Assembly (NCBI GenBank): GCA_024138025.1
Contig: JAMXBD010001101.1
Span: forward strand, 420,604-484,603
DNA length: 64,000 nt
Source of the DNA: Combretum micranthum
Taxonomy: Eukaryota > Streptophyta > Magnoliopsida > Myrtales > Combretaceae
Direction: 5' to 3'
The notes beneath the pieces were generated by a model. The model worked only from the letters and a program-made list of their open reading frames with translations, did no database searches and had not been told where the DNA came from. Position 1 is the stretch's first letter. Each line of letters starts with the position of its first letter. This document shows, piece after piece, positions 44,995-56,575 of this stretch. Both the position numbers and the translations under genes were made by a program.

Positions 44995-47900
44995 TGTCAC
45001 GCCCCGTAGGGTATCCTAAACGTAACAGCCCGCCACATACTAAGTAAGACTCTCGAGTTCCCTACCCGGGGCCTTCGGAAGTCTTAAGTAGATGTAAAGC
45101 GTTCCTTTACGACAATAGAATACTTCAACAAATGGAGTTAAACAGTTTTGAGGCATGCATTAGCCATAGATAATAAATCAAAACGCATAATGTTAAAGTT
45201 TACAAAATCTAAGGGGCATTCCCCCGCAAAAGAATAACAGTCTATTACAGTCATCCAGAGTCCTTAGTTTCCAATGGAAGTCTATACAAAAAGGAATGAA
45301 TTAAACTTCTATAGGAAACTCCTATCTCCGGTACCTGCGCTGTGGCTTGTCTTGGCCTAAGCCATATAAACTCATGCTGCAAAAGATAGAAACTATAGGG
45401 GCGTAAGCTAACTAGCTTAGTGAGTAATACTTCCATAACACAATTAAATACATCATTCAAACAAGTGATTATTCAAGCAAGTGTATGCACCATACAAATG
45501 TGATCAACAAACATATGACCAACCGGAAATCATATGTGGATGGACTTGCGCCCTCCATCCCGGGTTAGCAGATTAACGAATCCTGCGTGTACGACGCCGT
45601 TTAAGCTCACGGTCAACTGATTAAAAGCTCGTTTTATGGATCACGATTAACCTCACATTCGTTTTATGGATCACGATTAACCACACATTCGTTTTATGGG
45701 TCACGAAAAACCAACCAATGCAAATGCTCCAACCCCATTGTGACATGAATGAACTCAATTTATAGTCGGAGTCGAATAGTCATTAATTCAATTCTTTTAA
45801 GTGACCAACAAGTATTCGCAGACATTCATCATAAGATTCTAGTAAACAGTCAATATCTTAACACCCGGTTTCGATATACCTTAAGCTCCATTTCACATAT
45901 CAACAATCAACAACATAAATAATTCCCACATACCCCATCATGCTTGTACTTCCTTTTATCTTTGCCTACATCACTAGTGCCACTACATTACAATCACAAG
46001 CATTAATTGAGAGTGGAAGTAAACTCACTCGGCCATGGACACCAAACTTCTTAATAATAATAATCGGGAGGTAGAGTGTCGTCCTGCTCGGAATCACCTA
46101 CCAACAAGAATAATCCTATGAGATTCTCACCATGTAATTAAATCAAACTATACATCTAGACTAGTTGAATTCGGATTTCTCGCTATTTTTGGAAGTTCCG
46201 ACTTAAAACGGCCATAACTTGGTCATTTTAACTCGGAATTTCGCAAACTTTATATCGATCTTCATCTACTTCGAAAGATCTATCTAATTCAAGTATTAAA
46301 TCCAAGTTTTGAAAATAATAGGGTCACGGAACAGTGGGATCAGTTCTGTCCCGCAATTGATCCAATTGAAAATGTGCTTTCTTTGAAAAGTATTCCTAGT
46401 TGTGATTCATGCATGAATGATTTAGGAATGAACTACTAATGTGTATGCATGTAATGAACTCAATAGTGCATGGTCATGATGATTTTTGTAGTAATAAACT
46501 TTAGGAACTCCTAAGTGTTGGGGAAAGTTTCATAAACTAATTCTAAGAAGTTATTTTCCCACATTATACTCCTTAGGGTTTCTTTGGTTTTTAATCTTGT
46601 AATCTACTTATTATTTAACTAAAAATAGGTTCTCAAAGTCTATAATAGTCATGGCCTCCATTCATGCACAAAATTCACATTTTTCATTTGGTAAACATGT
46701 TTTCAAATAAGCTATTTGTAAAAATCCGAATTTTCCAAATTTTCTTTTCTTACATTTTTCTTAAGGGAAATCTAGTCTAATGCATTAAAAATTGGGGCTT
46801 CAATGTATACATTATCTAAGGACTTCATTTAGCTTATAAAACATCATTTTAGACTTAAATACTAAGTGTTTATTTAGGCATTACACAAAGTTACGAATTT
46901 GACTACACATTAAAGTCAACATTTTCATTCTAACTTCACCTCTTGTTTTCTTATTTTTATTATGCCTAACTCATCTAAACTCATGAAAATAATTCCTTCA
47001 ACATGTCTATTACACATACCCTTCATTTTTCTTATGAAATATAAGTTTAAATTGATTTTGGAGGTCTTTAGGTAGGGTTTCCATTTCATCCGAATTTTCA
47101 ACTTTCCATATCTAACAAAGTCCTTCCTTTTTCAATGTTCTTGCCATCTATATGTGGAGATATACTATCTAACATCTCTATACATGAACAAGACTTCATT
47201 TTTATGATCACAAAGCACATAAACAAAAATGAACCTATGATCATGCATGTACATAAAGTGGTGAATGTCTAAACCTTAGATCTACTACATATGATGTATA
47301 TAACATGGATCTCATGGCATGAACAACAATATAAATACAAGATCACTACTTTATATGCATGAACATTATGAAATCTTAACAAAACACATCTAAACACTAG
47401 ATCCATGTCTTGTGATGGCTTGACATTCTTGTTCATGCATTTCCATGTCCCTAGCATGAGCATCATGGGGTTTTAATGAGGAAATACACAAGATATGGTC
47501 TTGCCATGACAAGAATAGGAAAACAAGGCTTAATCAACATACCAAGGAGTCTTGAAGTGAAAAAGAGAAGGAACAAAGTTGGAAAATGAGAGGGAATGGG
47601 GAAGGGGAGTGCTCGGCAATGAGGGGAGAGAAGAGAGGTTTTGATCTCTTTTTCAATTTGAAAAGAGAAGAAATGAAGAGAGAGAGAGAAAATAGTATAT
47701 ATATCAAATGATTTAGGGTTTAGTTATAAAATGAAGTAAAAATAATTCATTGAGGGGAAAATTGAGAGGGGGGGGCCGGCCTCCATGGTGTGTGTGTGTG
47801 TGTGAGTTTAAAAAAAAATGAATTTGTAATTTAGTAAATGAAAATGTAATAAATGTAATAATTATTTAAAGACAAAATTTCTTGGAAAAGAAAATTGAAA

Positions 47901-48381
47901 TGAGTAGTTGTAAGGATGTAAGAATAGGGTATGGGTAGTGTGTAGTGTAGGTTGTACTTGTGAATAGTAGACAAGACATCTACTTTACCGGTTGTTCCGA
48001 AAACACGGGAAAAGCTATAACTGTAATTTTATAGCTCGGAAAATTATGAAATTGATATTTTTGGAATCCTTATAAAATTACGGTTCTAATGAATATTCCG
48101 GAATATTTTTCTGAATCCGTGGCCCGGGGCACGCTTTTCCGTAATTGGGCTCGGGAAGGCCGGAATTGAAAAATTCCCGAATTTAAAACTTTCAAAGGTT
48201 TGAAATGTACTTGGAACAATAATTCAAATTCATTACTCCATAATATTTATTTTACTATGAAACCGAAGGAAAGCCGGATTTAGGGTTCCTAGGCTCCATT
48301 CACTAAACTCAATCTGATCGGATTAGGGTTTCGTTTCCAACTCCTGGGGTTTTCTAGCTACTGAGAATTCCGGGGTTTACA
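44995..48381 (-). repeat. 5' LTR of element 2 (3,387 bp)
   Basis: Nearly identical to 34731-38157, apart from many one-base indels. It contains the GC hairpin (45213-45225) and conserved block (46210-46235). The outer end TTTACA meets TCGCATTCTTG, the truncated Athila-like LTR. Confidence 0.92.
45377..47542 (-). other. Candidate 5'-leader intron in the element 2 5' LTR
   Basis: Donor-like CCTTG/GTATGTTG and acceptor-like CTTTTGCAG/C, 2,166 nt, in the LTR that would drive the transcript. Same layout as element 1. Confidence 0.35.
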
Positions 48382-49439
48382 TCGCATTCTTGAATTCTAC
48401 CAGGATTACAAACTCTCTTGCCATCGCATTCTTGAATTCTTTACCCAAATATAAATTCAGACGAAATCAAAGTCTTCACCAAGATACCCAATTTCATTCA
48501 AACTGAATTCATTCGAATTTTAAGTTCCTACTTTGAATTTAACAAGGATATACATCATTCTTTCAACCCAATAACACTAGTTCAACAATCACTTCAGAAA
48601 ATCAAGGATTTCACCATTTCCCACCGTTTAAATTCAGTCAATAATCATTTCTACTCTATCTAACATGATACTAATAAAAACTATGATAATATTCATCATG
48701 AATTGTAAAGAACAAAGCAAGTGAAGAAGAAATTTCTAATAATTAGAGAAACAAACCGTACAAATTGTAACTGAGATCCTTGTTAGCAAATTCTACTCAA
48801 TCTACGAACAAATAGAACAAATTTGACGAAGATCCAAAGTAAATCTCTATTTTCTACTTCTATCTCTCTCTAAAAACTCTCTGGTGAAACTGAAAAATAG
48901 AAGCATAATGTAAGTGTTCCTCTTCTCTCTCCTCAAAGCATGTAAGAATACAAGCTTTTCGTGTAACTGTTGTGTAACTGCTGCATCCAACGCCGGTGGT
49001 TTCTCATCCAACGCCGGCGGCGTTCAATCAAGCGCTAAGGATTTGTAAACTGATGGTCTTCAACGCCGCCTTTGAACGCCAGCGACGTACTCCTCAATTT
49101 GCCGGTGTTGCCTTCAAGTTCAAGTACTGTATCCATCCACAAGCGCCGGCGGTGTTGGATTTGGCGTTAAGGACTTAGGTTCTGTGATGTTTCAACGCCG
49201 CCTTTTAACACCGGCGGCGTTGCCTTCAAGTTTGCCGGCGTACTCTTCCAGCCCTCTCAACGCTGGCTGCGTTGAGCTTAAATTCACCGGTGTTTATGCT
49301 TTTCAATGCCAATTCGCACAATTCTTCATTTTTCCTTGTTGCAAATTTCCATTTTAATTCCTGACCTGATTCAAAACAAATGACAAAAACTAAATGCCAA
49401 TTCCTTTGCTTTTATAATAATTAACACAAATAAGTATCA
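48382..49439 (-). mobile_element. Truncated Athila-like LTR, second family
   Basis: In coding sense it begins TGATACTTATTTGTG at 49439, inside the Tat protease frame, and is cut at 48382 by element 2. It has the same architecture as the LTR at 23492-25446: a U3 cluster of GCCGGCG words (48960-49310), then CT-rich DNA, then an AT-rich body with GGATTTCACCATTTCCC. The sequence is too different to be its partner LTR. An 18-base motif is present twice at the cut end (48381-48398, 48423-48440). Confidence 0.65.
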
Positions 49440-49459
49440 ATTCAGAGATGAAAATTATA

Positions 49460-51628
49460 TCAGTTTTCTGAGTTTATCAGTATGTCTAGAACTTGGAACG
49501 GAATAGTAAAGTCTTGTGGGCCAATAGTAATTTCCAAGTCTATTTCTCCTGATATGCCTCTCTTGGATCCATCAAAAGCTCTAACAATAATAGAACTGGA
49601 CTGGAGATTAGATGTATCGATACCAAGTAGGTTCAAAGTGGCCAATGGACAAACATTCAAAGACGACCCATTATCGATGAGGACTTGGGCTACAATCACT
49701 CCATTACATTTGGCCATTATGAATAGGGGCTTTGTGTGTTGAGTGCCTTCTGCTTCCAACTCATCAGGTGAGAAAGAGATTTGGTCCAAAGCAAATACTG
49801 AATTTACTACATGTTCCATTGTTTCAGTAGCAACACCTTCGGGAACCTTGATTTGTTGGAGTATCTTAAAGAGGGCCTCCCGGTGTTTTTCAGAAGTCAT
49901 TAATAAACCCATTAAGGATATTTGAGCCAGGACTTTAGCGAGTTGATCAACAATCTTATAATCACTTATCTTCATAACCTTGGTTAAGGCTGTTTTCTCA
50001 TCAGATTCCTCTTCCTTTTTCTTATCTTTTCTTAGTGGGAAGAATTCCTCTGCCAATGTTTTCTCTCTTTCGGGCTCTGAAGCTTTCCCAAGTTTTCCGA
50101 TCATGGGCCTAAGAACTTGATTAACAGCTTGATAGTTGAACGGGGCGGCTTTATAGTCTTTCGGTGCAATGGGCACATGGAATTGGACTGGATTGGACTG
50201 GATCATTCCGATAAAAGGCTCGTGTTCTTCAATCGTGATCATGTTGATCGTGGGCCCATGGTTAGGGAGAGGATTGGTGTTGACATTAGGGGTCGGGGTT
50301 TCAATAAAATCTAGTTGGACCAATTTAACATCAATGAGGTATTGAATCTTGTTTCGAAGCCTCCAACAATAGTCAGTGGAATGACCTATTTGCCCCAAAT
50401 GATAATCACATTTTTGCTCGGGGTTATAGTATCTGGGTTTGTGGTCTTCTCTAGGTGTTTCAAAGGTGATCAGATTGTCAGCTCTAAGCCGGGCTAGAAC
50501 TTGGCTAAGGGGTACAGGAATTTTGGTGAACTGTCTTCTGGGTCTATTGAATGGTTGGTTTTGGGATTGTGGTTGTTGTGACCGGGTGAAGGGTTGATTA
50601 GTGTTTGGGGTTTGTTGGTAGGTGTAGGATTGAGTAGGTTTAATATATGGGGTTGAGCTGACTACGCTGACAGTGGTATCCTTCCCTTTGTTATTGTTGG
50701 AGTACCTGAAATTCGTAGCCTTTTTCTCTACGTGGATCCTCCCGGTAATGATGGCACTTTCAATTCTACACCCGACCAATACTATCTCAGAGAAATTAGC
50801 CGTAGTGTGTCCAATGAGATGAGTAAAGAACGGTTCTTCTAAAGTATTGATGAAAGTGAATGTCAAATCTTTCTCTGGGATAGGGGTAGATACCATAGAT
50901 GCCATTGATCTCCATCTTTGAGCATATTCCTTAAAGGACTCATCTTTCTTCTTCCTCATATTACTTAAATCCCACATAGAAGGGGCCACTTCAATATTGA
51001 ACTTATATTGATTGTAGAAAGCCCTAGCCAATTTGTCCCAAGTATTAATCTCATCAAGATCCAAATGAGCATACCATGCTAAAGCTGGACCAGTAAGGCT
51101 ATCCTGAAAAGTTTGGATCATGAATTGCTCATATTGAGTGTACAGGCTCATCTTCCTCACATAGAGCCTAGTATGCAACTTTGGACAACCAGTACCATCA
51201 TACTTCTCAAAGTCGGGAATCTTGAACTTCTCAGGGAAAGCTCCTGCTTCGATTGTAGGAAAGCTTGTGATTATAGTTTGATCAAATCCTTCCATTTTCT
51301 CAAAAACTTTGAGTTTCTCATTGAATTGAGAAAGAAGCCTTTTCTCCATTTCTTTATTTTGAGCCTCAATTTCTTTCTTAAACTCGGAAGAATCGGTTTC
51401 AACAATGGCTAGTGGTTCATGATTAATTACTTGTTCCTCAATAGCTTCACCATCAGTCCCTTTCTTTACCCCAGAATGTCCTGCAGTAGTATCTTAAGGG
51501 GCCTTCAGGTTTTGCGTGAGAAGATTCATTTGTTCGGCCATTCTGAATACCATTTGTTCCAAATTAGTGAACCTTTGCTCAGACATCGCATTGGAATTAC
51601 TAGAATTATTGTCGTTGTTGCTAGCCAT
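49460..51628 (-). pseudogene. gag: gag-protease of the Tat element (one early stop, truncated)
   Basis: Starts at ATG 51628 (MASNNDNNSSN) and is open for 723 codons except for one TAA at codon 45 (51494-51496). From ATG 51349 it is uninterrupted for 629 codons. Features in order: an N-terminal coiled coil; the gag core FPEKFKIPDFEKYDGTGCPK, LTGPALAWYAHLD and ESFKEYAQRWRSMAS; a Q/T/P-rich linker; a CHHC finger CDYHLGQIGHSTDYC; a K/E-rich linker; and a protease with LIDNGSSLNVCPL and AFDGSKRGISGEIDL. DNG takes the place of the common DTG/DSG, which I recall as usual in this lineage. It ends shortly before the inserted LTR. It is the best preserved ORF in the window. Confidence 0.88.
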
Positions 51629-52576
51629 TCTGGATTTAAACCTAGTGATGATCGGACTTCGAACCGGGTCGACCGTTTAGGAGCTATCTTTTAGAAACTG
51701 GGATGTTCAAAAACAAAATTCCATAGTTTAGAGAAGAAAAAGTATATATTATTATATGATTCTCAACAAAATAAGCAAACGGTTAGCGGTTAATATATAC
51801 ACAAAAACAAATAAACAGGTAACAAAGAATATACAAGAACATGTAGAGACAAGAATATATATGGAAAAGAAAAACGCATGCGCATGTAAATTGAGATGAT
51901 GAAGAAGCTTTGTAGCAAAAAACCATTTTATTTTATCAAAGCTAAATTCACTCAAGGAGTCAAATACATGACCTAAACAAAGAAAATTTTATCCTAAACC
52001 AAATGCCATTTCTTTATTCTACCTATTACAAAGAGATGTGTTTCAACACGGTATATACATTTACATGGTACACTAAACAGAATACAAAGACAAAAACGAG
52101 GTTACAAAGATTTACAAGACATATTTACATAACGGATTATAAGGGAAAGTTAACTCCTATAAATTCAGCTTTTGTTTTGTAAAGCAATTTTGAAAAACAT
52201 TTTGATTGGCCACAAAGCTTGATCATCATCTCCTTCATGTAGTGGATGCAAGAAAGTGGGTTCTAAAGGTCCCCCAATTAATGGGCCATGGGCCACATTA
52301 ATCCGAGTGGGAGGCCAATTCGTGTCTCGAATGGTGGGTAACCACAACACCCGAGACCTACTGGTGCCTCCCGTCCTAAGTTACCTAAGGTGGCCCAGGT
52401 TTGACCACATCTAGCACACATTTTTTTTCAAAAATAAATATCCCCTCCAAACTCTATATAGATAATATCTGCACATAAGCATACGGTTAGCACAAATATC
52501 TACAAATATACAAGATATTTTAAAAAGAAAACAATTTATATATGAAAAGTATAAAGTGGCTAGCCCTCTAAAAAGG
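51629..52576 (-). other. Leader between PBS and gag of the Tat element
   Basis: About 950 bp without a credible ORF. The small frames at 51752-51955 and 52165-52350 lack recognisable features. An upstream ORF as found in Ogre elements is not evident. Confidence 0.5.
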
Positions 52577-52594
52577 TCCCCAGTGGAGTCGCCA
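52577..52594 (-). other. Primer binding site of the Tat element
   Basis: TGGCGACTCCACTGGGGA on the coding strand, three bases inside the LTR end. This is the primer site I associate with Tat/Ogre elements, reported as complementary to an Arg tRNA. Confidence 0.8.
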
Positions 52595-53979
52595 AGCTGT
52601 CGAGCCTGGTTTTTCGATTTCTTTTAATCCTATTCGTACTAAACCCTAACCCATTCAATACGAATCCTCAACTAAGAATTAAAGGAAATTTTGAATTTTT
52701 AAAAAATATTTCGGAGTCGCCACTCGACTAAAGCCGAGAAAAAAAATTAAACCAAAACCAATGGGTAGGTTGATTTTGGTTTTGCTACTGATCTGCGAAA
52801 AAAATCGTTTTTGAAAACGAGAACCAGAAATTAACTTGAGTTTAGGGGCTAACCTTTTAAGACCTAAACGGTCACCACTTCAACTTTCCAAATTTAAATT
52901 GTTTTCTTTTAAACCTTAATTTCAAAATTTAAACTATTTACTAGTATCTAATTAACTAAACATATGTCTAATATGCACAAAAATACTAATCAAATTCCAT
53001 CAATAATCATATATAATCTAAAAACTCCAAATGTTCAAATTAATCAAATCTTATCAAATTCTATCAATATTCACATATTCTAAAATAAAATAAATTCACA
53101 AAAATAATTTTTTACATATTTTAAGTCGCCCATTTAGGTGCCTACGTACCCGCTAATCGAGATCATACCACACGTAGTTCTTTTAGAAAAATTTAATTTG
53201 TTGGTTAATTTTAGAATTTTTTCGAAATCTTTTCGCTTTAAGTTTATTAAATTTTATTCATTTTAACAAAATTAATTTTCGATATAGATCTTAAATCTAT
53301 CAATTTTAGGTTTTTTTTTTAATAAAAAATGGACTTTCTATGTGACAAAAAATTTTGAACAAGAAATCATAACCACATATCATGCATATCAATTGATCTT
53401 ACATATCATCAAGAATAAAAATATTATAAGGAATATCAATTATTAACAAGCTAATTTTAACAAAACAATATCATGGCATAATCAAGATTTATATATCATT
53501 AAATTTATATTATGAAGGGCAAGAAATTTCAATGTGGTTTCATATATGGTGAAATCATAAAATTCAATATTATTACAATCAAGGTCATCACTATATCATA
53601 GCATAAAATGAATTTTAATAACTATCATCATACATGATCACACAATTTCAAATATTGTAAAACTAAAACTTTAAAAAATTTCATATATTCCTTATGATTA
53701 GGGCATGATTATAGTTATATTATCCATAACAAGATCTTAATGTAATTCTATGAACACCTACCTAACATGATATATAAAAAAAAATTTAATTTTATGACAA
53801 AAAAAAAACGAAATCATTACTATATTAATGCAAAAAAATAGAACAATAAAAAACTATATCATGACAAATTAATATTTTTAGAACAAATTTATGAAACAAT
53901 CATTCATTTTTTTTTTAATAATAACTATACTATCATGATTCAAATTAATACTAATTTTAAATATTTTGAAATTTAAAAA

Positions 53980-54001
53980 ATATATATATATATATATATA
54001 T
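53980..54001. repeat. (TA)n microsatellite
   Basis: About 11 TA units within the Tat LTR. Confidence 0.85.
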
Positions 54002-54066
54002 TCATAACAGATTTTGAAAATATAATCATATACTAATTATTTTCATTTTTCTTGTTTTTAATTTCC

Positions 54067-54068
<2 letters not shown>

Positions 54069-54117
<49 letters not shown>
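54069..54117. repeat. (ATT)n microsatellite
   Basis: About 16 perfect ATT units within the Tat LTR. Likely length-variable. Confidence 0.9.
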
Positions 54118-54118
<1 letters not shown>

Positions 54119-54527
54119 AAGAGGAATACGATTTGAAACTTACCTGCAATGGACGCGCGCGTGGAATTGGAGTGTGTCGATAATTGGCTCAAGATCCAGG
54201 ATGATCATTGACCTCCATTATCATCCTCATATTAGTTTCTTGCTGCCAATCCTTTCCCCATTTAATATCCAAATGGAGCTTGCTGAATTTGAGTTTCTCG
54301 GATTAGACTTTTACTTCGTGCGCGCCTGAGACGCCAACGGAATCAGGATGATGGCCGGGTCGGGTTGGTGGTCATCGGCACGTGGTTACTCCGATGACGG
54401 TCGTTCGGTGGTTCTCGACAACAATCAACTTAGGGAAATGAAAGCTCTTGACTTCCTGAATATAAAATGCTTTTTTTATTTGTTTTTTCTTTTCCTTTTT
54501 TCCCCTTATTTTCGTTTTTTCTTCTTC

Positions 54528-54535
54528 TATTTATA
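54528..54535 (-). promoter_or_regulatory. TATA box of the Tat LTR
   Basis: TATAAATA on the minus strand, about 590 bp into the LTR. Confidence 0.55.
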
Positions 54536-55121
54536 GAGCTAGGGTTTTATGTTTTATTTTTACTTTAATCTAAAAAATTTGAACTAAAACGGTTGTCAAT
54601 TGCATTAGCTGTCAATTAACGTTATAATGTTAACGTTCAAACACGTTTTGAGCGAAAAATCGGAGATTTGAGGTTTTTTCGGAAGTGTAAAAAACGGATT
54701 TTTTTCAAACTTCAAGTCCGGATTTGAAATAGTTATAGTTTATGAAAACATGCAAATTATATATCAAAATGAAGTACTCCGTGTCTAGTTTCAAAATATG
54801 TATTTATTTTGTAAAAAACGGGTTTGAAAACGGGTCAAAAATGGACTTGAAAACACCCCATCGGACGGCCGGAGGTAAGAGACGATGAACAGTAACTTTT
54901 TTTTTTTTTTTACAAATTTTGAAATTACATTATACTATATTAATTATCCATATTACATCTATTATATTTATTTCTATTAAATTGATTTATTATTATTATT
55001 ATTTTAATTTTTATTCCTAGCTTTAACATTTATAATTTGCAAAATTCAATTATTTTAATTATGTATATACTAAGCTAAGTATTTATTTTGACAAAAAGAA
55101 TGTCAAAATGAGGTGTCTACA

Positions 55122-56575
55122 AGGACTAATTAAATAATTCCTAAGTTAATTATATGATAGAAATTATATTAACACTTAAATAATTTTATCACGTCATACT
55201 TATATTAAAATACAAAAATTACTTTTCTTAAGCAAAAATGGAGTGTCTATTCTCCTATCCAACCGATCCTTCGAGCAAATATTCCTCAAGATTAGAAATT
55301 CAGGCATGCTATCTGAACCCACAAGATGCGTGGAAACCCTAATTGTAGGAACTCGAGTAAGTACTGCGATTACCACTAGGACGACGGTCATAACATCAAC
55401 GAATGTTTCAAACTAAAAGTTGCCCTCTAAGAAGCCATCAAAAAGGGATTCTTGATGCAGCACATCATTGACTCGAGCAATAACATTGAGAGGCCGACCT
55501 AACATGGACGATTTGACCGTTCTAGAGAAGTAGCCGATAATACAGACCAAGACACTGATGATGCTGCCATGGTGGCTGTAAAAACCATATTTAGGTTTTC
55601 AGACCAAAAGCAATATGGTCTTTGATCAAATGTAATGTACAGTAATACACGATTACATGCATGAATTTTAATAAATTTATTAATTTTTCTTGATCCTGTT
55701 CGACATCATTTCTATATTTGGTTCACGGCCCGTTCTACCATCGACCCTTAAATTTTTGTCCGATACGGGGCAAACCGAAGTCTGGTTCCCAGAAATTGGA
55801 AGATAACATTTGGGAACATGAATAATTTATCCGGACAAAATAATATATATATGTATATATATTTTTTCACTTTGCGCAATATATGTACTTTTTCTCTGGT
55901 TCATATTATGATATCGCTATTTTTCAATCCATAACGACCATATAAAATTAGATGAAGCGTCATGTATTCCTTATTTCTTAAAATAAAGTTCGTAAAAACT
56001 TTGTTTATATAAATAAAGAGTACCGTTCTAATACATTATTAATAAAAGAAACATACAATTTAGGCTTCTTGATGGACTAATCATTTATACTCTATTCAAT
56101 TCATAGGAATTCATGGTTGATTTGATTCTTTATTGAATAAATTCCTATAAATTCATGCTATTATTATTTAATTGTTATTTTTCAACTCCTAAGATCATTA
56201 AAAGAAGGAATAAAGTGATTTGAGCAAGAATCTGAGCAAAACAATAAAGATTTTTCAAAGATAGATTTAACTGTACCTCCAAGGAGGATAAAAATACAAG
56301 GCAAAAATCTAATTAGCGCCCAAAGTTGCAACCGTGGTTCTACCCATGATACAAGTTGAGACAAACTGCACTTCACATAACTTGGACATAGCTTCTACCG
56401 CAACCAACTTTTTCAACTGCGATTTACCCACAGAATGTCTCCTTATTCTGAGAATGCACACGTGAAGATTTGTACAAAGTTTGTTAAAAAGAATCTATCA
56501 CATCAGCGAATAAAATTTTCATAATTTCTATAATTGACGCAAAAACATGCATAGGCATTGTAACAATATTGAACC
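55122..56575. other. Relic region flanking the Tat LTR
   Basis: About 1.45 kb of degenerate DNA. Apart from the Tat gag remnant at 55340-55610 I see no gene or intact repeat. The end near 55690-55830 (CGGCCCGTTCTACC) could be LTR- or leader-derived but cannot be placed. Confidence 0.4.
55340..55610 (+). pseudogene. Tat gag remnant (zinc-finger region)
   Basis: The frame from 55365 reads CDYH.DDGHNINECFKLK, then EAIKKGFLMQHI, the CHHC finger and following helix of Tat-lineage gag. Stops interrupt it. It is on the opposite strand to the Tat element next to it, so it belongs to another copy. Confidence 0.55.

Larger units (their letters stand above)
34731..48381 (-). mobile_element. Element 2: chromovirus related to element 1, without target duplication
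   Basis: 13,651 bp, same organisation as element 1: LTR (44995-48381), PBS, extra ORF, gag, pol with chromodomain, PPT, LTR (34731-38157). The two LTRs are nearly identical to each other and differ from those of element 1 (for example three 30-bp repeats in place of two), so this is a separate subfamily. The flanks TGTTG (34726-34730) and TCGCA (48382-48386) do not match. The left flank is Athila gag and the right flank is an unrelated Athila-like LTR. That is best explained by recombination between two insertions, or by insertion with a deletion. Confidence 0.93.
49440..55121 (-). mobile_element. Tat/Ogre-lineage element, 5' half
   Basis: Minus strand: 5' LTR (52598-55121), PBS, leader, gag and the start of protease. 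The rest of pol and the 3' LTR are absent, because an Athila-like LTR inserted at 49439/49440 and whatever followed has been lost or displaced. The LTR start TGTAGACACCTCATTTTGAC, the GGAGTCGCCAC motif and the PBS are characteristic of the Tat lineage. Confidence 0.88.
52598..55121 (-). repeat. 5' LTR of the Tat element (2,524 bp)
   Basis: Bounded by TGTCGAGCC and GTGTCTACA on the plus strand. It contains a TATA box (54528-54535), TA and ATT microsatellites, and the TCGGAGTCGCCACTCGAC motif near 52715. No gene. The ORF 54348-54536 is an LTR translation. Confidence 0.88.

Noticed and set aside
48382..49439. This LTR as the missing 5' partner of the Athila LTR at 23492-25446
   Set aside because: Architecture is alike, but the sequences differ too much for an LTR pair, and the flanking internal sequence does not continue Athila gag.
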